Shown in pieces: positions 7,071-9,775 of a stretch of 9,775 bases of DNA (positions are counted from its first letter, which is position 1; each line of letters begins with the position of its first letter). The stretch comes from Propionibacteriaceae bacterium (GTDB lineage: Bacteria; Actinomycetota; Actinomycetes; Propionibacteriales; Propionibacteriaceae), in contig JAISGZ010000214.1 of NCBI GenBank assembly GCA_031262845.1, forward strand, positions 1 through 9,775, written 5' to 3'. The translations under genes and the position numbers were made by a program. The notes under the pieces were generated by a model. The model did no database searches. It was not told the DNA's origin and worked only from the letters and a program-made list of their open reading frames with translations.

Positions 7071-9772
7071 GCACCACTCCTTGCCTCGGACGGATAGAAA
7101 GTACGCAGACCGCCATCGGGCCCGATCACGGCCAGCCGCGGGTCGTCAGCCAAGGCATTGAGTTGGGCGATGACACGGTCGTCGACATCGGCTGGGCCAA
7201 TATCCGACGCCGTCGTCAGGCCGGGCGGCTGGGCGGCCGTGTGTTCGATGATGGCGTCGAGGCTGTCGCGGACCGCCACCAGCAGGCGCCAGGCCGTCGG
7301 TTCGTCGATCCAGTCGAGTCGCCCGGTCACGGTCAACTCGAGTTGACCAGCGACGACACCGGCCAGCACGGTCACCGCCGGGTTCGGCCAAGCCGTCGTC
7401 TGACCGTCCGCCGCTGACACCGGGTTCCCGGCCACGGTCGTGTCCCAGCGCACCGCCAAGTGCGGCCACCAGACCGGTTGGTCGGGGTTGGACTGGGCTG
7501 AGGCCTGACACCAGGCTTGGTAGCTGTGGCCCAGATCGGGCACCGCCCGGTGGGCTTCTTTGGCCGCCACTATGACCGCGCTGACCGTTCGCCCGGCGGC
7601 TACGACCAGCGGATAAGGGCTGTCCAACGGCGCCGGTGCCGACGGTTGAGCAGCGGTCGGGTCGGCCGTTGTGGGGGGCAAGTCGGCGGCAGTCGGGCCG
7701 GTTCCGGAGTGGCTGTCGTCCACGGTCAACGCCACCTCGGCCAAGCCGAAGACTTCGTGGGCCGCTCGGACGACGGCCGCGATCATCAACTCGGGCACCG
7801 TCGTCCGGTAGGCCGCGCCGGCCTGGTGAAGCAGCCGATCGGTTTGTTCGGGGTTCAAACCGAGCCGCAAACAGATCGGTTCAAAATCGGCCAGGTTCGT
7901 CTCAAAAGCTGCCTGATTGACCTGTGACAAGGGTAAATCGGCTTGCTGGGCGCGCTTGACGCGATCCGCCCAAGAAACCGCCGGAACCGAGTCCAGTTCC
8001 GCCGGATCGGCCACCGCCGGTCGGGCGCCGGCCTCGGTCGGGAGCGCCGACAGGGGCCGTAAACGGGCCGCGATCGCTCGCGGTGTCCTTTTCGTCAGCA
8101 CGTCGATCGCGGTCACGGTCCAGCCGGCCGTGGCCAGATACTCCCGCAACGTCACCAAGGCTCGGCTGTCGCCGCCGTGAGCGACGAAGTCGGTGTCGAG
8201 GTCGATCGTGGTCGCTGAGGTTGGGGCGTTTGCCAAAGCCACGCTGAAAGCCGCCTGAACCGCCGCCTCGGCCGGCGTGACGGTCGGCTCCAGGGCCGCC
8301 AGACCTGGCAGAGCCCGCCGGTCAACCTCGCCATCAGCCGTCCGGGGCAGGGTGTCGAGTCGGTAGAGCGCCGTCGGCGCCTGGCCCAGCCGCTGGCTGA
8401 CCGCCGACAACAGGGCGGCCGGGTCGAGTGAGGCCGGCCCGGTCAGATAGACCGCCACCTGGCCGTCGCAGTCGAACCCGGCGGTTTCCACGACACCAGG
8501 CCAGAAGCGGAAAAAATCCGCCCAGCGGGCCGCCGCCGTCGGTTCTTGGCCGACCGGCCAACCGAGGTCGGTTCCGGTCAGGGAAATCTCGGCCCAAGTC
8601 GAGGCCGATGGCGGACCGCCGAAATCGGGTCCACTGACGTGACCGCTGAGCGACGGTCCGGCCTGGTCAGAAGCCGGTGGTGAAGTGTCGGCCGGTGATT
8701 CAATGGCGGCCACGACCCTGAGATCCAGCGGCTGACACCAGGCCGCCAGCGCCGCCGGCAAGGTCACCGCCGTGCTGTGGGCGGTCAAGTGCTGCCGCAG
8801 TTGGTCGAAGTCCAGCCGGTTTGGCCGAGTCACCAAGGTGGCGCCGCTGAGAAGGGCAGACGCCCAATCCCAGACCGATTCCAGGGTCGTCGGGTCGGCC
8901 TGGGCGGCGATCCGGTCGGTCGATTGCAGGTCCAGTCGCTGGACCGCGGTTTGAGCCAAGGCCACGATGTCGGCGTGGGTCAACCAGATCGCGGCTGATC
9001 GGCTGGTGGCGAAGTCTGGGTCCGAGGTCGGTGTCGGTTGGCCGGCGGTTGGCGCCGCGAAGACGACCGCCGGGTCGGTGACCGCCGTCGGAGCGGGTGG
9101 GTCGGCCGGTTGGCGCATCAAGCCGGGGTCGGACAGGTTGACGACTGGTCGGGCGGCCTGGACCAGCCCCCAGCCGTCGGCGGCTGCCCAGCGATCGACG
9201 ACCAGCGCCGCCAAGGCCCGGTCGGCCGGGCGAATGGGCTGGTCAGGCTGGGCTGGATCATTCGCGTCCGGAGCCAACTCGTTCTGAGCGGCCTGATCGG
9301 CGGCTGTGATCGCTCCACGATCGGTCGGCTCAAGCGGTCGGCAGACCGCGCCGGCGTAGACGATCCCGAGCAGGCCACAGTAGAAATCGACGCCGCGGGC
9401 GCTGACCAAGCCGACGGTCTGGCCGCGACCGATGCCTTGGGCTCGTAACAGTGCCGCCACCCGCCGGGCTCCCAGATCGAGCATGGCGTAGGTCACGGCC
9501 AGGCCATTCGATTCCACGATGGCCGGTTGGTCGGGTCGTAGTTCAACCTGGCGCTGGAACAGGGTGACGACCGTCTGGTTGGGCGCGGCCCACAGATCGA
9601 GGCTGGCGGCCGGCCGTGGCGGGCTGGCGGGAGCGGCCGACGTGGCTTCGGTGGCCGAAGCAGTGGAGAGGGCCGACGTAGCTGACGTGGCTTCGGGGGC
9701 CGAGGCGGTGGAGAGCGCTGACGTTGCTGACGCGGCGGTGGTGGCAGAAAGGGCTGACGGGGCGGAGGGCAC
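7067..9772 (-). CDS. NRPS-like protein: adenylation-like, carrier, and half condensation/epimerization domain
   Basis: At least 901 residues. The N-terminus may continue past the window, because the GTG at 9772 is only 3 bases from the edge and no stop precedes it. Order: Ser/Ala/Thr-rich repeat linker (1-57); adenylation-like domain (about 60-490) with A2-like VYAGAVCRPLEP (138-149) and a C-terminal subdomain ending in LDTLPRTADGEVDRRALPG (472-490); carrier domain (about 495-575) with DFVAHGGDSRAL (528-539), Ser536 being the phosphopantetheine site; the C-terminal half of a condensation/epimerization-type domain (about 590-845); and a short end, FYPSEARSGA. In the A domain the A3 loop is degenerate (VVFAAPTAGQPTPT, 236-249), the YGPTE block is not visible, and the A10 Lys is Glu482. 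There is no lysine before residue 561. Self-adenylation looks impossible, yet the carrier serine is intact, so it would need loading in trans or act as a scaffold. It is translationally coupled to the downstream NRPS-like gene. Confidence 0.82.
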   Translation of the reverse strand: MPSAPSALSATTAASATSALSTASAPEATSATSALSTASATEATSAAPASPPRPAASLDLWAAPNQTVVTLFQRQVELRPDQPAIVESNGLAVTYAMLDLGARRVAALLRAQGIGRGQTVGLVSARGVDFYCGLLGIVYAGAVCRPLEPTDRGAITAADQAAQNELAPDANDPAQPDQPIRPADRALAALVVDRWAAADGWGLVQAARPVVNLSDPGLMRQPADPPAPTAVTDPAVVFAAPTAGQPTPTSDPDFATSRSAAIWLTHADIVALAQTAVQRLDLQSTDRIAAQADPTTLESVWDWASALLSGATLVTRPNRLDFDQLRQHLTAHSTAVTLPAALAAWCQPLDLRVVAAIESPADTSPPASDQAGPSLSGHVSGPDFGGPPSASTWAEISLTGTDLGWPVGQEPTAAARWADFFRFWPGVVETAGFDCDGQVAVYLTGPASLDPAALLSAVSQRLGQAPTALYRLDTLPRTADGEVDRRALPGLAALEPTVTPAEAAVQAAFSVALANAPTSATTIDLDTDFVAHGGDSRALVTLREYLATAGWTVTAIDVLTKRTPRAIAARLRPLSALPTEAGARPAVADPAELDSVPAVSWADRVKRAQQADLPLSQVNQAAFETNLADFEPICLRLGLNPEQTDRLLHQAGAAYRTTVPELMIAAVVRAAHEVFGLAEVALTVDDSHSGTGPTAADLPPTTADPTAAQPSAPAPLDSPYPLVVAAGRTVSAVIVAAKEAHRAVPDLGHSYQAWCQASAQSNPDQPVWWPHLAVRWDTTVAGNPVSAADGQTTAWPNPAVTVLAGVVAGQLELTVTGRLDWIDEPTAWRLLVAVRDSLDAIIEHTAAQPPGLTTASDIGPADVDDRVIAQLNALADDPRLAVIGPDGGLRTFYPSEARSGA
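7078..7083 (-). promoter_or_regulatory. Ribosome binding site for the downstream NRPS-like gene
   Basis: On the - strand AAGGAG lies 7 bases upstream of the GTG at 7070, inside the 3' end of the upstream gene. With the GTGA overlap it supports this GTG as the start and indicates coupled translation. Confidence 0.75.
7238..8005 (-). other. C-terminal half of a condensation/epimerization-like domain, HHxxxD half absent
   Basis: Residues 590-845 match the second lobe of epimerization/condensation domains. NPEQTDRLLHQAGAAYRTTV (640-659) and PELMIAAVVRA precede VDDSHSGTGP (684-693), which aligns with the EGHGRE block. Then come SPYPLVV (718-724), where YP aligns with epimerization motif E5, and AAKEAHRAVPDLGHSYQAW (736-754), matching the VKExLRxxPxxGxxYG pattern. 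The tail after 850 (LTTASDI) is like the LTPSDF end of such domains. The preceding lobe of about 200 residues, with HHxxxDxxSW, is missing between the carrier and residue 590. Confidence 0.72.
8048..8290 (-). other. Peptidyl carrier (thiolation) domain with intact Ser
   Basis: Residues 495-575 of the upstream NRPS-like protein fit a carrier domain: a helix-1-like segment, then TDFVAHGGDSRALVTLREYL (527-546), where GGDS matches the GGHS/GGDS phosphopantetheine motif. Ser536 is encoded by AGC at 8167-8165. TVTAIDVLTKRTPRAIAARL (552-571) is the usual helix-3/4 end. It is the only catalytic-type site in this operon that appears fully preserved. Confidence 0.85.
8303..9595 (-). other. Adenylation-like domain with degenerate A3 and A10 Lys to Glu
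   Basis: Residues 60-490 of the upstream NRPS-like protein. The start (TVVTLFQRQVELRPDQPAIV) and the end (DPAALLSAVSQRL to DGEVDRRALPG) match adenylation domains well. The middle does not: the A3 loop has lost its Ser/Thr-Gly pattern and Lys, and a Pro/Ser/Gly-rich linker (about 356-415) stands where A5-A7 should be. The A10 codon for Glu482 is GAG (8329-8327) instead of a lysine codon. The domain contains no lysine at all. Confidence 0.75.
9636..9770 (-). repeat. Tandem 45-bp in-frame repeat coding a Ser/Ala/Thr-rich linker
   Basis: Units begin at 9636 (gccgacgtggcttcgg), 9681 (gctgacgtggcttcgg) and, more diverged, 9726 (gctgacgcggcggtgg), so the period is exactly 45 bases. The first two encode SATSALSTASA[T/P]EAT blocks of 15 residues. 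They form the extreme N-terminal part of the upstream NRPS-like protein visible here. Such a linker could be a true N-terminus or an interdomain linker following another module outside the window. Confidence 0.75.
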
Positions 9773-9775
9773 CGG

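Overview
The window is GC-rich (roughly 60-65% by eye) and densely coding. Three of its four genes start at GTG, and arginine strongly outnumbers lysine. This fits a high-GC Gram-positive (actinobacterium-like) chromosome, but nothing here fixes the genus. I see no rRNA, tRNA, CRISPR array, insertion sequence or integrase.

Layout. Positions 1-221 are a leader with no supported gene. On the + strand, 222-2927 encodes a complete MacB/LolCDE-type ABC exporter with the ATPase and FtsX-like permease fused in one 901-residue chain. After 48 bp, 2976-3644 encodes a KDPG/KHG-aldolase-family protein of 222 residues whose Schiff-base lysine and catalytic glutamate are both replaced. Twelve bases further on, a convergent - strand operon begins and runs to the window edge. 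It holds two non-ribosomal peptide synthetase (NRPS)-like proteins joined by a 4-base GTGA start/stop overlap. The upstream one (9772-7067, possibly continuing beyond the window) reads: Ser/Ala/Thr-rich repeat linker, adenylation-like domain, carrier domain, then the C-terminal half of a condensation/epimerization-like domain. The downstream one (7070-3657) reads: condensation-like domain, adenylation-like core, then a long acidic Pro/Glu/Thr/Ser-rich tail.

The striking theme is that the folds are recognisable and the frames fully open, yet signature catalytic residues are missing. The condensation HHxxxDG motif reads HPAVIDE. Neither adenylation domain has the A3 phosphate loop. The A10 lysine is Glu in one adenylation domain and absent with its whole subdomain in the other. 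The epimerization-like domain lacks its catalytic half. Only the carrier-domain phosphopantetheine serine context (GGDS) is intact. Lysine is almost eliminated from the two NRPS-like proteins and the aldolase-like protein, but not from the exporter.

Inference: this may be a catalytically silent, scaffold-like pseudo-NRPS pair that works with active modules outside the window, or an assembly line in decay with open frames. The exporter and aldolase-like gene form a separate, probably co-transcribed + strand unit. Being next to the NRPS-like genes does not prove a joint function.
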